From: JAUJOE01 sp038252945
GTDB lineage: Bacteria; Actinomycetota; Actinomycetes; Propionibacteriales; Nocardioidaceae
DNA: 21,839 bases
Assembly (NCBI GenBank): GCA_038252945.1
Contig: JBBSHN010000034.1
Span: forward strand, 1-21,839
Direction of reading: 5' to 3'
The position numbers and the translations under genes are program-made. Shown here in pieces: positions 7,353 to 15,285 of this stretch. How positions within the stretch are numbered: position 1 is the first letter of the stretch; each line of letters starts with the position of its first letter. The notes under the pieces are model-generated. The model saw only the letters and a program-made list of their open reading frames with translations. It was not told the origin of the DNA and searched no databases.

Positions 7353-8275
7353 CGCTGCTGCGTCGGAACTTGTTCGGCTTTCTGGCGGCGTGTACGTCCC
7401 TCGCCGTGGGTATTGCTCTCGGCGGCGGCCCACTACAAGGGCACTTCGTGGACACTGGCTTCAACGCCAACAGCTCTGGCCGAAGCAGCGCCCCGCGCAC
7501 CAACACGAATGCCGGCCTCCGGCTGGCTGGTGCCGTCACGTCGGCGCTCAGCCCGTGGCTGCTGCACAACCGCCTGTCCGGCCGATCCGTAGCGGTGTTC
7601 GCGCTCCCCGGCGTGCCCGCCACTACGGTCAACGGACTCGTCGCCGCGGTGCAGAAGGCCGGTGGCCTCACACCGGTTGTCGCGCATCTTGCGCCTGGGC
7701 TCGTCGACCCCCGCAAGAAGACTTACATCGACAGCGTGGCGTCCGGCTCGCTGCGTCACCGCCCCGACATCTCGGCAAATGCTGGTCATGACACGTATTC
7801 GCGTATGGGAGCCGTGCTCGCCCGCGCCTACGTCGGTCGAAACGCCTCCAGCACCTTTGACCCGGAGTCCCGTGGCATCGACGCGGAGCTTCAGGGCGCC
7901 AACGTCATCACACTGAAGCAGGCACCGGTGCGTCGCGGGAGCCTGGTCGTCGTACTGGCCCCTCGAACCGTCACGACCGGCCCGTATGCGGCAGCGACCA
8001 GGGTGATCATCACCTTGCTGGTCAAGGCGTTGGCACAGGCCAGTGACGGAGCGGTGCTGGTCGCACCCGGAGCCGGCAGGGGCCGAAACCGGGCCGCCGC
8101 CACACGAAAGCACGGCGGCATCCCGCTGTCGGTGGTCAACGTGTCCATGGGGTCGGGGGGCGCTGTAGTCGCCATCTACGCCCTGACGGCGGCTGTCAAC
8201 GGTCACCCGGGGCGCTTCGGCGTCTTCGGCAAGGCAGTCGCGCTTCCTCCTGGTCTCGCGGCATCTGGTCTTTGA
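7349..8275 (+). CDS. steB: SteB / MctB-family membrane-anchored protein
   Basis: Encodes 308 residues from GTG 7349, overlapping the steA stop by 4 bp (translational coupling). The N-terminus has a short basic segment, then one hydrophobic helix (about residues 8-29, LFGFLAACTSLAVGIALGGG). The rest is soluble and Ala/Gly/Val-rich, so a single-pass anchor with an extracytoplasmic domain is likely. The family includes mycobacterial Rv1698, described as MctB (copper handling), and corynebacterial SteB (cell separation). Adjacency to steA favours the SteB role. No Cys/His metal cluster is evident, so a direct copper function is not supported by the sequence. Confidence 0.85.
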   Translation: MTLLRRNLFGFLAACTSLAVGIALGGGPLQGHFVDTGFNANSSGRSSAPRTNTNAGLRLAGAVTSALSPWLLHNRLSGRSVAVFALPGVPATTVNGLVAAVQKAGGLTPVVAHLAPGLVDPRKKTYIDSVASGSLRHRPDISANAGHDTYSRMGAVLARAYVGRNASSTFDPESRGIDAELQGANVITLKQAPVRRGSLVVVLAPRTVTTGPYAAATRVIITLLVKALAQASDGAVLVAPGAGRGRNRAAATRKHGGIPLSVVNVSMGSGGAVVAIYALTAAVNGHPGRFGVFGKAVALPPGLAASGL

Positions 8276-8353
8276 GCCTCGTCGTCACCTGACCCGGCCG
8301 GTACGCATTCCGTTGCGAAGATGGGCGTGGCCTCGCTTATGCCGGCCGCGGCT

Positions 8354-8369
8354 TGCTACATTGGAATCC
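8354..8369 (+). promoter_or_regulatory. pyrG promoter, extended -10
   Basis: TGCTACATT (8354-8362) is an extended -10 element, TGn followed by TACATT. Counting the last T as -7 puts +1 at C8369, in the run CCCG (8368-8371). No good -35 is present, as is common for extended -10 promoters. It lies 79 bp after the steB stop and 56 bp before the pyrG start codon. Confidence 0.55.
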
Positions 8370-8412
8370 CGTGGACAGGCGGGTGTTCCCGCCGCACGCG
8401 ACTCCACGGGAG
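8368..8412 (+). promoter_or_regulatory. pyrG leader: Shine-Dalgarno-sequestering stem, candidate CTP-responsive switch
   Basis: CCCGTGGA (8368-8375) is perfectly complementary to TCCACGGG (8403-8410). The 3' strand contains most of the pyrG Shine-Dalgarno GGGAG (8408-8412). An inner perfect hairpin GGCGGG-TGTT-CCCGCC (8378-8393) is nested inside. The predicted transcription start falls on the CCC that forms the base of the outer stem. A transcript starting at G8371 would lose three C-G pairs and expose the GGG of the Shine-Dalgarno. The structure is seen directly; its regulatory role is inference by analogy with enterobacterial pyrC. Confidence 0.55.
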
Positions 8413-8418
8413 CAGTAC

Positions 8419-10116
8419 ATGGCGACCTCCGCCTCGACCAAGCACCTGTTCGTCACCGGCGGCGTCGCCTCCTCACTTGGCAAGGGACTGACCGCCTCCT
8501 CGCTCGGCCAGCTCTTGAAGTCGCGCGGGCTGAGCGTGACGATGCAAAAGCTGGACCCCTACCTCAACGTCGACCCGGGCACGATGAACCCGTTCCAGCA
8601 CGGTGAGGTGTTCGTCACCAATGACGGGGCGGAGACCGATCTCGACGTCGGTCACTACGAGCGCTTCCTCGACGTTGATCTTGATCAGCACGCGAATGTG
8701 ACGACCGGTCAGGTGTACTCCTCGGTCATTTCCAAAGAGCGCCGTGGCGACTATCTCGGTGACACCGTGCAGGTGATTCCGCACATCACCAACGAGATCA
8801 AGGACCGCATCCGGGCAATGGCGCGCCCCGGCGTCGATGTCGTCATCACCGAGATCGGCGGAACGGTCGGAGATATCGAGTCGCTGCCGTTTCTCGAGGC
8901 GGCCCGTCAAATCCGTCACGACGTCGGGCGTGACAACTGCTTCTTTCTGCACGTCTCACTGGTGCCCTATATCGGCCCGTCAGGGGAGCTCAAGACCAAA
9001 CCCACGCAGCACTCCGTTGCAGCGCTGCGCTCCATCGGCATAGCACCGGACGCGATCGTGTGCCGAGCCGACCGGGAGATCGGGACGTCGATCAAGCGCA
9101 AGATTTCACTGATGTGCGACGTCGACCAGGAGGCGGTTGTCGCCGCCGTCGACGCTCCGTCCATCTACGACATTCCGAAGGTGCTGCACTCTGAAGGCCT
9201 CGACGCCTACGTCGTACGCCGCCTCAGCCTGCCGTTCCGCGACGTCGACTGGACCCGCTGGGATCAACTTCTCCAACGGGTCCATCATCCCGAAGAGCAC
9301 GTGACCGTCGCTCTTGTCGGCAAATATGTCGACCTGCACGACGCCTACTTGTCTGTTGCCGAGGCACTTCGGGCAGGGGGCTTCGAGCATGGGGCGGGAG
9401 TTCAGCTGCGCTGGGTGCCCTCGGACGAGTGCTGTACTTCTGAGGGGGCTGCAGCGCATCTCGCTGATGTGGACGCGGTCTGCGTTCCCGGCGGATTCGG
9501 CGTGCGCGGAATCGAGGGCAAGATCGGTGCGCTTCGCTTCGCCCGTGAGTCCCAGATTCCCGCTCTCGGCCTGTGCCTCGGGCTGCAGTGCATGGTGATC
9601 GAGTTCGCCCGTCACGTCGCCGGCTTGACCGACGCCGGCTCGACGGAGTTCGATGCCGACACCGACGCCCCGGTGATCGCGACCCTGGAGGAGCAGCTGC
9701 ACATCGTGGCCGGAAACGGAGACCTGGGGGGCACAATGCGGCTCGGGCTCTATCCGGCGGAATTGCAGCCCGGAACGGTGGTCGCCAAGGCGTACGGCAC
9801 CGATCGCGTGCAGGAGCGGCACCGGCACCGCTATGAGGTCAACAACAAGTACAGAGATGATCTTGAGGCCGCAGGGCTGGTCTTCTCCGGGCTATCCCCA
9901 GACCGCGAGCTGGTCGAGTACGTCGAGCTGCCTCCCGACGTCCACCCGTTCTACGTCGGGACGCAGGCGCATCCAGAGCTGCGGTCCCGGCCCACGCGCC
10001 CGCATGCCTTGTTCACCGGTTTGGTGGCTGCCGCACTGGCCCGGCAGCGCGAGCTGCGGCTGCCTGTGGACGAAACCGGACTACGTGGCGTTGAGCCGAC
10101 GCCGGGACATGAGTAA
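8419..10116 (+). CDS. pyrG: CTP synthase (glutamine-hydrolysing)
   Basis: Encodes 565 residues. ATG 8419 has GGGAG 6 nt upstream; the in-frame extension from 8353 is discarded, since its first codons lie in the promoter. The N-terminal amidoligase domain has the P-loop-like FVTGGVASSLGKGLTASSLG and the conserved GGTVGDIESLPFLEA. The C-terminal class I glutamine amidotransferase domain carries the nucleophile C386 in LGLCLGLQ, and H518 and E520 in QAHPELRSRP. It converts UTP to CTP with ATP and glutamine and is essential in cytoplasmic pyrimidine metabolism. ald begins 9 bp after its stop, so the two may be co-transcribed. The leader suggests feedback by CTP. Confidence 0.98.
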   Translation: MATSASTKHLFVTGGVASSLGKGLTASSLGQLLKSRGLSVTMQKLDPYLNVDPGTMNPFQHGEVFVTNDGAETDLDVGHYERFLDVDLDQHANVTTGQVYSSVISKERRGDYLGDTVQVIPHITNEIKDRIRAMARPGVDVVITEIGGTVGDIESLPFLEAARQIRHDVGRDNCFFLHVSLVPYIGPSGELKTKPTQHSVAALRSIGIAPDAIVCRADREIGTSIKRKISLMCDVDQEAVVAAVDAPSIYDIPKVLHSEGLDAYVVRRLSLPFRDVDWTRWDQLLQRVHHPEEHVTVALVGKYVDLHDAYLSVAEALRAGGFEHGAGVQLRWVPSDECCTSEGAAAHLADVDAVCVPGGFGVRGIEGKIGALRFARESQIPALGLCLGLQCMVIEFARHVAGLTDAGSTEFDADTDAPVIATLEEQLHIVAGNGDLGGTMRLGLYPAELQPGTVVAKAYGTDRVQERHRHRYEVNNKYRDDLEAAGLVFSGLSPDRELVEYVELPPDVHPFYVGTQAHPELRSRPTRPHALFTGLVAAALARQRELRLPVDETGLRGVEPTPGHE

Positions 10117-10125
10117 ATTCATGCC

Positions 10126-11241
10126 ATGAGAGTCGGCGTCCCCACCGAAGTCAAGAACCACGAGTACCGAGTGGCGATCACCCCAGCCGGAGTTCACGAG
10201 CTGTCATCTCGCGCGCACGACGTCTTCGTTCAGGCCGGTGCCGGCACCGGATCGTCAATCACCGACGAGCAGTACGCGGAGGCTGGTGCGAAGGTCGTGC
10301 CGAGCGCCGACGAGGTGTGGGAGACCGGCGACCTGATCCTCAAGGTCAAGGAGCCGATCGCTGAGGAGTATCCCCGGATGCGCTCGGGACAGGCACTCTT
10401 CACCTATCTGCACCTCGCCGCCTCTCGAGAGTGCACTGACGCCCTGCTCGAGCGGAGCGTCACCGCCATCGCCTACGAGACCGTGCAACTCCCTGACAAG
10501 TCGCTGCCCCTGCTTGCCCCGATGAGCGAGGTGGCGGGCCGGTTGGCACCTCAGTGCGGCGCCTATCACCTAATGCGTCAAGGCGGCGGCCGCGGCGTGC
10601 TGATGGGCGGTGTTTCCGGCGTGTACGCCGCCAAGGTCGTGGTCATCGGCGCAGGTGTCTCCGGTATGAATTCCGCAGCCATCGCTTTGGGCATGCAGGC
10701 GGAGGTCTTGTTGCTCGACCTCAACGTCGAACGGCTCCGCCAGGCCGACCGGATTTATCAAGGTCATCTGCAGACCGTGGCCTCGAACACCTACGAAATC
10801 GAGCATGCCGTCGTCGACGCCGACCTGGTGATCGGCGCCGTCTTGGTCCCGGGGCACAAGGCGCCAACCTTAGTGACCAACGAGCTGGTGTCTCGCATGA
10901 AGCCCGGCTCGGTGCTCGTCGACATCTCGATCGACCAGGGCGGGTGCTTCGAGGACTCACGTCCGACGACGCACGCCGATCCGACCTACCTGGTGCACAA
11001 CTCGGTGTTTTACTGCGTGGCCAACATGCCAGGGGCGGTGCCTCACACGTCGACGTACGCGCTGACCAACGTCACTCTGCCGTACGCCGTCGCACTGGCC
11101 GAAAAGGGCTGGCGTCAGGCGCTGAGCGACGATGACTCGCTGGCGCTCGGGCTCAATACGCACGACGGGGAGCTCACCTATGAGCCGGTCGCGGATGCCC
11201 ACGGGCTGCCGTTCCGTGACCTCTCGGAGGTGCTCGGCTGA
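10126..11241 (+). CDS. ald: Alanine dehydrogenase
   Basis: Encodes 371 residues, the usual family length. The N-terminus is the classic MRVGVPTEVKNHEYRVA with substrate-binding R15. K75 in LKVKEP and catalytic H96 in YLHLAA are present. An NAD-binding Rossmann motif GAGVSG and the family signature NMPGAVPHTSTYAL follow. It interconverts L-alanine and pyruvate plus ammonia using NAD. The ATG is 9 bp after the pyrG stop and has no strong Shine-Dalgarno, suggesting coupling. Its stop overlaps the proposed xerD start (CTGA). Streptomyces also carries ald in this neighbourhood, while M. tuberculosis has it elsewhere. Confidence 0.97.
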   Translation: MRVGVPTEVKNHEYRVAITPAGVHELSSRAHDVFVQAGAGTGSSITDEQYAEAGAKVVPSADEVWETGDLILKVKEPIAEEYPRMRSGQALFTYLHLAASRECTDALLERSVTAIAYETVQLPDKSLPLLAPMSEVAGRLAPQCGAYHLMRQGGGRGVLMGGVSGVYAAKVVVIGAGVSGMNSAAIALGMQAEVLLLDLNVERLRQADRIYQGHLQTVASNTYEIEHAVVDADLVIGAVLVPGHKAPTLVTNELVSRMKPGSVLVDISIDQGGCFEDSRPTTHADPTYLVHNSVFYCVANMPGAVPHTSTYALTNVTLPYAVALAEKGWRQALSDDDSLALGLNTHDGELTYEPVADAHGLPFRDLSEVLG

Positions 11242-12170
11242 GTCACAGCGCCATCGCGCCGGCGGTTTCGACCTACCTCGACCATCTGGCCGTCGAACGC
11301 GGGCTTGCCGCCAACACCCTCAGCTCGTACCGCCGTGACCTGCGCAAGTACTCCGGCTTTCTCGCCGAGCGGGGAATCGAGTCCCTCGACGACATCTCAA
11401 GTGGCGACGTCTCAGAGTTCTTGATGCGGCTACGCGAGGGCAGCGAAGACGTGCGGCCGCTCAGTGCCTCAAGCGCAGCCCGGACTGTCGTGGCCGTCCG
11501 CGGATTTCACCGTTTCGCGCTGCTCGACGGCATCGCCGAGACCGACGCTGCGGCTGAGGTGAAGCCTCCAGCGCAGCCGCAGCGGTTGCCGAAAGCGATG
11601 TCGGTGTCCGATGTCGAGGCGGTGCTGTCGGCCGCTGGCGCCGGTGGCACCGCACTGGCGTTGCGAAACGCAGCGCTCTTGGAGTTCCTGTACGGCACCG
11701 GCGCGCGGATCTCCGAGGCGGTGGGGCTCGACGTCGACGACCTCGATCTCGGGTCCGGGGTCGTGCGGCTGACGGGCAAGGGAAGCAAGCAGCGGATCGT
11801 GCCGATCGGCTCGTACGCGCGCGACGCCTGTGGCGGCTATCTGACGCGGGCGCGACCGACCCTCGCAACAGCCGGACGCCGATCGAGCCCAGCTGTCTTC
11901 TTGAATGCTCGCGGCGGTCGGCTCTCCAGGCAGAGCGCCTGGACTGTGCTGGCCCGCGCAGCTCAGCGGGCTGGTATCTCCGCGCCGATTTCGCCGCATA
12001 CGCTGCGGCACTCCTTCGCCACGCATCTGCTTGACGGAGGTGCGGACGTGCGCGTCGTCCAGGAACTGCTCGGCCACGCCTCGGTCACGACGACCCAGGT
12101 GTACACGCTCGTCACCGTCGATCGGTTACGCGAGGTGTACGCGACGGCTCATCCGCGAGCGCTGGCCTGA
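11238..12170 (+). CDS. xerD: Site-specific tyrosine recombinase XerD, predicted CTG start
   Basis: Encodes about 310 residues. No ATG, GTG or TTG occurs in frame between the upstream region and 11421, yet the frame upstream encodes a clear XerD N-terminal core-binding domain (TYLDHLAVERGLAANTLSSY). The best start is CTG 11238: it overlaps the ald stop as CTGA and has GGAGG at 11226-11230, 7 nt upstream. Catalytic residues, numbered from CTG: R157 in GTGARISE, K184 in GKGSKQR, H254 and R257 in HTLRHS, H280 in LLGHAS and nucleophile Y289 in TQVYT. XerD acts with XerC at dif to resolve chromosome dimers. It lies upstream of parA and scpAB, as in other actinobacteria. Confidence 0.93.
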   Translation: MSHSAIAPAVSTYLDHLAVERGLAANTLSSYRRDLRKYSGFLAERGIESLDDISSGDVSEFLMRLREGSEDVRPLSASSAARTVVAVRGFHRFALLDGIAETDAAAEVKPPAQPQRLPKAMSVSDVEAVLSAAGAGGTALALRNAALLEFLYGTGARISEAVGLDVDDLDLGSGVVRLTGKGSKQRIVPIGSYARDACGGYLTRARPTLATAGRRSSPAVFLNARGGRLSRQSAWTVLARAAQRAGISAPISPHTLRHSFATHLLDGGADVRVVQELLGHASVTTTQVYTLVTVDRLREVYATAHPRALA

Positions 12171-12324
12171 CGCCTGTTTCGCGGCAGGCGGGCGGTCACA
12201 AGCCCAGATCACAAGCAGCGCAGTTTTTTGGCTCTTGTCGACTTCCCGTCGGCGCGTTGCCCCAGTCTTTGCCGCACCGGAGGTGAAACTTGCCGATAGG
12301 TCAACAAACCGACGAGAGAAGCCG

Positions 12325-14082
12325 ATGAGCGAACCATCCTTCGCCCCACCTCCGAAGTTGCCACCGCGCTTTCGCTTTCGCGCCAATTCAGCGCAGTCCG
12401 GCGACGCCGCCCGTCGATCGCGAATCGGGCTCCATCGCCGAGTGGATTCGGGGACCGACCCTCGAGCCGCAGAGCCCACGGAGGTGTTCCCGTTGCCAGA
12501 TCCGTCCGTCAGCCCAGCCGTAAGTCAGCCGGTCGAGCACGTTGGACCGCCGCGGCAGCCGGGGCAGCAGCTCAGCCGCTTTCCCGCTTCGGTCCCTGCC
12601 GCGCCCTACGGCCGCGTCGCCACCAGGGTCGAGCACGTCGTCACCCGACCCGTCGAGCGCCAGCCAGCAGGTCGCGCGATGCCAGGTGTCGCGGCACCGA
12701 CCGCAGGAGGCCCCTCGCCGCAAAATCCTGCAGCGTCGCCGCCACAGAACTCTGTGCCTTCGCCTCAGCACCCCGTTCCGGCGCCACCTCAGAACACTGT
12801 GCCGCGGCCACCACAGATCGTGACCGGATCGTTGGCCGCTGCTGCTCCGGCTGGTGTCGCAACTGCGCCTGGTGCGCCCTGGCCGATCGAGGCACCGGTA
12901 CCGCAACCGCGGCAAACGATGCCGGCGACGTCGCCGTCGGCTAGGCCCCTCAGTCCGCCAAACCCGTCGACTCCAGCCAGGACTGCGCCCGATGGGCCGC
13001 GGCCTGCTGTGTCGGCAGCATTGGCTCCTGTGGAGTCCGCGCCGATACCAACACCGGCGCCGCGGACCCCAAAACCAAGCGACTCCGCCGCAACGGTGGC
13101 GCCCCTTGAGCGAGCGCCTCTAATGCCATCCCGCATAGTGCCTGAACCTCCTGTCGAGGCGGTGCCGGAAGGAGACTCACCCGCGGGCGGCGTCGAGGTG
13201 GCTGCTGAGCCTGACCCGAAGCCTGAGGCGGTCATCGGCGCGACCGGTCGTCCAATGCCTGAGTTCCCGGCTCCCCGCCCGCGCCGGCGCCCGCGTGGCG
13301 ACGAGACCGAAGCAGTCGTGTTCGCGATGTGCAACCAAAAGGGTGGGGTCGGCAAGACGACCACGGTGATCAATCTCGGTGCGGCACTCGTCGAGTTCGG
13401 GCGCAAGGTGCTGCTCGTTGACTTCGATCCGCAGGCGTCATTGACGGTCGGCCTGGGCTTCAATCCCAACGGAGTCGAACCGACGATCTACCACGTCATG
13501 ATGAAAGAGGGTCTTCCGCTCGACGACGTGGTGTTGCCAACGAACGTTCCTGACCTGGATTTGATCCCGTCCAACATCGACTTCGCCGGTGCGGAGATGC
13601 AGCTGATCAACGAAGTCGGTCGAGAGCAGGTGCTGGCTCGAGCTTTAGGTGAGGCCAAGCATCGCTACGACGTCATCCTCATCGACTGTCAGCCGTCGCT
13701 GGGCTTGTTGACGGTAAATGCTCTGGCAGCGGCCGACGGAGTCATCGTTCCGCTCGAGTGCGAGTACTTCGCGCTGCGCGGTGTCGCCCTACTGAAGGGC
13801 ACGATCGACAAGGTCAAAGAGCGGCTGAACGACAAGCTCACGATCGTCGGCTTGGTCGGCACCATGTATGACGGTCGCACGTTGCACAGCCGAGAGGTCC
13901 TTCAGACCCTGGTGAGGGGTTGGACGGACAAGGTTTTCCACACCGTCATCCGACGGACGGTCAAGTTCTCCGAGGCGACGGTTGCTGGCGAGCCGCTCAC
14001 CGAGTACGCGGGCGACTCGCCAGGAGCGGAGGCGTACCGACAGTTGGCCAAAGAGGTACTAGTGAGGTGTCCGGAAGCATGA
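12325..14082 (+). CDS. parA: ParA/Soj-family ATPase with long Pro-rich N-terminal tail
   Basis: Encodes 585 residues from ATG 12325 (GAGAGA upstream). The ATPase domain occupies only about residues 330-585: deviant Walker A CNQKGGVGKTTT (K339 to T346), VDFDPQAS, the Walker B DVILIDCQPSLG, and a C-terminal ParA region. The first ~325 residues are low-complexity and rich in Pro, Ala, Gln and Ser, with 8-residue PQN-type repeats. They are probably disordered. The M. tuberculosis homologue at this locus (Rv1708) has only about 320 residues. Because the tail is in frame with the domain and with no stop, I include it, though initiation at an internal GTG cannot be excluded. This orphan ParA has no parB beside it; an RHH-like gene overlaps its stop codon. 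Confidence 0.88.
   Translation: MSEPSFAPPPKLPPRFRFRANSAQSGDAARRSRIGLHRRVDSGTDPRAAEPTEVFPLPDPSVSPAVSQPVEHVGPPRQPGQQLSRFPASVPAAPYGRVATRVEHVVTRPVERQPAGRAMPGVAAPTAGGPSPQNPAASPPQNSVPSPQHPVPAPPQNTVPRPPQIVTGSLAAAAPAGVATAPGAPWPIEAPVPQPRQTMPATSPSARPLSPPNPSTPARTAPDGPRPAVSAALAPVESAPIPTPAPRTPKPSDSAATVAPLERAPLMPSRIVPEPPVEAVPEGDSPAGGVEVAAEPDPKPEAVIGATGRPMPEFPAPRPRRRPRGDETEAVVFAMCNQKGGVGKTTTVINLGAALVEFGRKVLLVDFDPQASLTVGLGFNPNGVEPTIYHVMMKEGLPLDDVVLPTNVPDLDLIPSNIDFAGAEMQLINEVGREQVLARALGEAKHRYDVILIDCQPSLGLLTVNALAAADGVIVPLECEYFALRGVALLKGTIDKVKERLNDKLTIVGLVGTMYDGRTLHSREVLQTLVRGWTDKVFHTVIRRTVKFSEATVAGEPLTEYAGDSPGAEAYRQLAKEVLVRCPEA
12718..12816 (+). repeat. Pro/Gln octapeptide repeats within parA (about 24 bp each)
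   Basis: Four tandem degenerate units in the parA tail: PQNPAASP, PQNSVPSP, QHPVPAP and PQNTVPRP, followed by a partial PQ. Units are 24, 24, 21 and 24 bp. The bases are less conserved than the residues, so the repeat is under protein-level constraint or has diverged. Confidence 0.7.
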
Positions 14083-14393
14083 GCTCATCACCATCTACGG
14101 ACACTAGAACGCAGGAGCGCATGTCCGACGAGTCATCGGCGCCGCGTACGCGTGCGCGAATTCCAAGTCGTCGTACGCCCAGTCGGCGAGTGCGCCATGA
14201 AGAGAAGATCACGGTGTATGTCACAGCCGATGAGCTCTTCGATCTGGAGAATGTGCGGCTGGCTCTTCGCCGCGACTACGACGTGGCAGTGGACCGAGGC
14301 CGCATCGTTCGGGCAGCTCTCGCAGCGGTGCTCGAACAGTTCGACGCGGCCGGGACGCACAGTGAGCTGGTCCGGCGGCTGAAAGACACGTGA
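14079..14393 (+). CDS. Small ribbon-helix-helix-like protein, candidate ParA partner
   Basis: Encodes 104 residues. ATG 14079 overlaps the parA stop (ATGA), and the stop overlaps the scpA start (GTGA); ATG 14121 is an alternative. Residues 1-42 are basic and Ser/Arg-rich, probably disordered. Residues 43-90 read as a short strand (KITVYVT), then helix-turn-helix (ADELFDLENVRLALRRDY, DRGRIVRAALAAVLEQF), a ribbon-helix-helix (CopG/ParG-like) pattern. A small conserved protein is common between parA and scpA in actinomycetes. I infer DNA binding and partnership with ParA from fold and position, by analogy with ParF/ParG-type plasmid partition systems. No direct functional evidence is in the sequence. 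Confidence 0.75.
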   Translation: MSSSPSTDTRTQERMSDESSAPRTRARIPSRRTPSRRVRHEEKITVYVTADELFDLENVRLALRRDYDVAVDRGRIVRAALAAVLEQFDAAGTHSELVRRLKDT

Positions 14394-15283
14394 CCCCTCG
14401 TCCGGAGACTTCCGTGGCAGACCGCGAGGACAATGCTGCCGGCAGTTTCTCGGTGCATCTGGACAACTTCGAGGGTCCCTTCGACCTGTTGCTCTCGCTC
14501 ATCGCCAGGCACCAGCTCGACATCACCGAGGTCGCGTTGTCTCAGGTGACCGACGAGTTCATCGCGTCGATCACTACGCTCGCAACAGACGCTGAGCTCG
14601 ACTCGGCATCCAGCTTCTTGGTGGTAGCGGCGACGCTTCTAGACCTCAAAGTTGTGCGGCTGCTTCCCTCGGTCACGTTGGAGGACGAGGAAGACCTTTC
14701 ACTGCTGGAGGCCCGCGATCTGCTTTTCGCCCGCCTGCTGCAGTACCGGGCCTTCAAGGAGGTGGCAACTCTGCTGGCGGAGCGGATAGAACAGGAGTCG
14801 AGACGCCATCCGCGTTCGGTGGGTCTTGATCTGCGCTTCACTTCACTGCTGCCCGACGTCAACATCCCGCTCAGCGTCGACGCGTTCGCTGAGGTGGCGA
14901 CCTCAGTCCTGCGTCCGCGGGAGACTCCCGTGCTGTCGCTGGAACATCTGCATGCACCCGCCGTGAGCGTGCGGGACCAAGCGGCAGGGATGGTGGAGCG
15001 GCTCAGGCGTACCAGCGTGGCGACATTTCGATCGTTGGCTTCGGACAGCCCGGACGCCATAACAACGGTCGCACGGTTTCTGGCGCTGTTGGAGCTGTTT
15101 CGCGAGGGCGCCGTGGCATTCGACCAGGTCGCTCCGCTCGGTGAGCTTCAGGTGCGCTGGACCGGCGGCGACAAGGAAGACATCGGCGTGCTCGATGAGT
15201 ACGACGAGGTGCCCGCTGAGGAGGCTGCCCCCGCAGAGTCGGTGACGGATGCAGATGTGCGTCAGCTGGCGGGGGTTGATTAA
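14390..15283 (+). CDS. scpA: Segregation and condensation protein A (kleisin)
   Basis: Encodes 297 residues from GTG 14390, which overlaps the preceding stop. The N-terminal FSVHLDNFEGPFDLLLSLI is the ScpA signature. It is followed by DITEVALSQVTDEFI, the LLDLKVVRLLP helix and a C-terminal winged-helix part (TTVARFLALLELFREGAV). ScpA is the kleisin that bridges SMC heads and binds ScpB dimers in the bacterial condensin complex, acting on the nucleoid. scpB follows 2 bp downstream. The C-terminal ~35 residues are acidic and probably disordered. Confidence 0.96.
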   Translation: MTPRPETSVADREDNAAGSFSVHLDNFEGPFDLLLSLIARHQLDITEVALSQVTDEFIASITTLATDAELDSASSFLVVAATLLDLKVVRLLPSVTLEDEEDLSLLEARDLLFARLLQYRAFKEVATLLAERIEQESRRHPRSVGLDLRFTSLLPDVNIPLSVDAFAEVATSVLRPRETPVLSLEHLHAPAVSVRDQAAGMVERLRRTSVATFRSLASDSPDAITTVARFLALLELFREGAVAFDQVAPLGELQVRWTGGDKEDIGVLDEYDEVPAEEAAPAESVTDADVRQLAGVD

Positions 15284-15285
15284 GA

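Noticed and set aside
7349..8275. Calling steB a copper transporter
   Set aside because: The MctB label comes from one mycobacterial homologue; one membrane helix and no visible metal-ligand cluster do not support transport by themselves.
12171..12324. Terminator or small gene between xerD and parA
   Set aside because: No stable hairpin with a T-run and no start with a ribosome site leading to a sensible protein; GTG 12283 is in frame with parA but has no Shine-Dalgarno.
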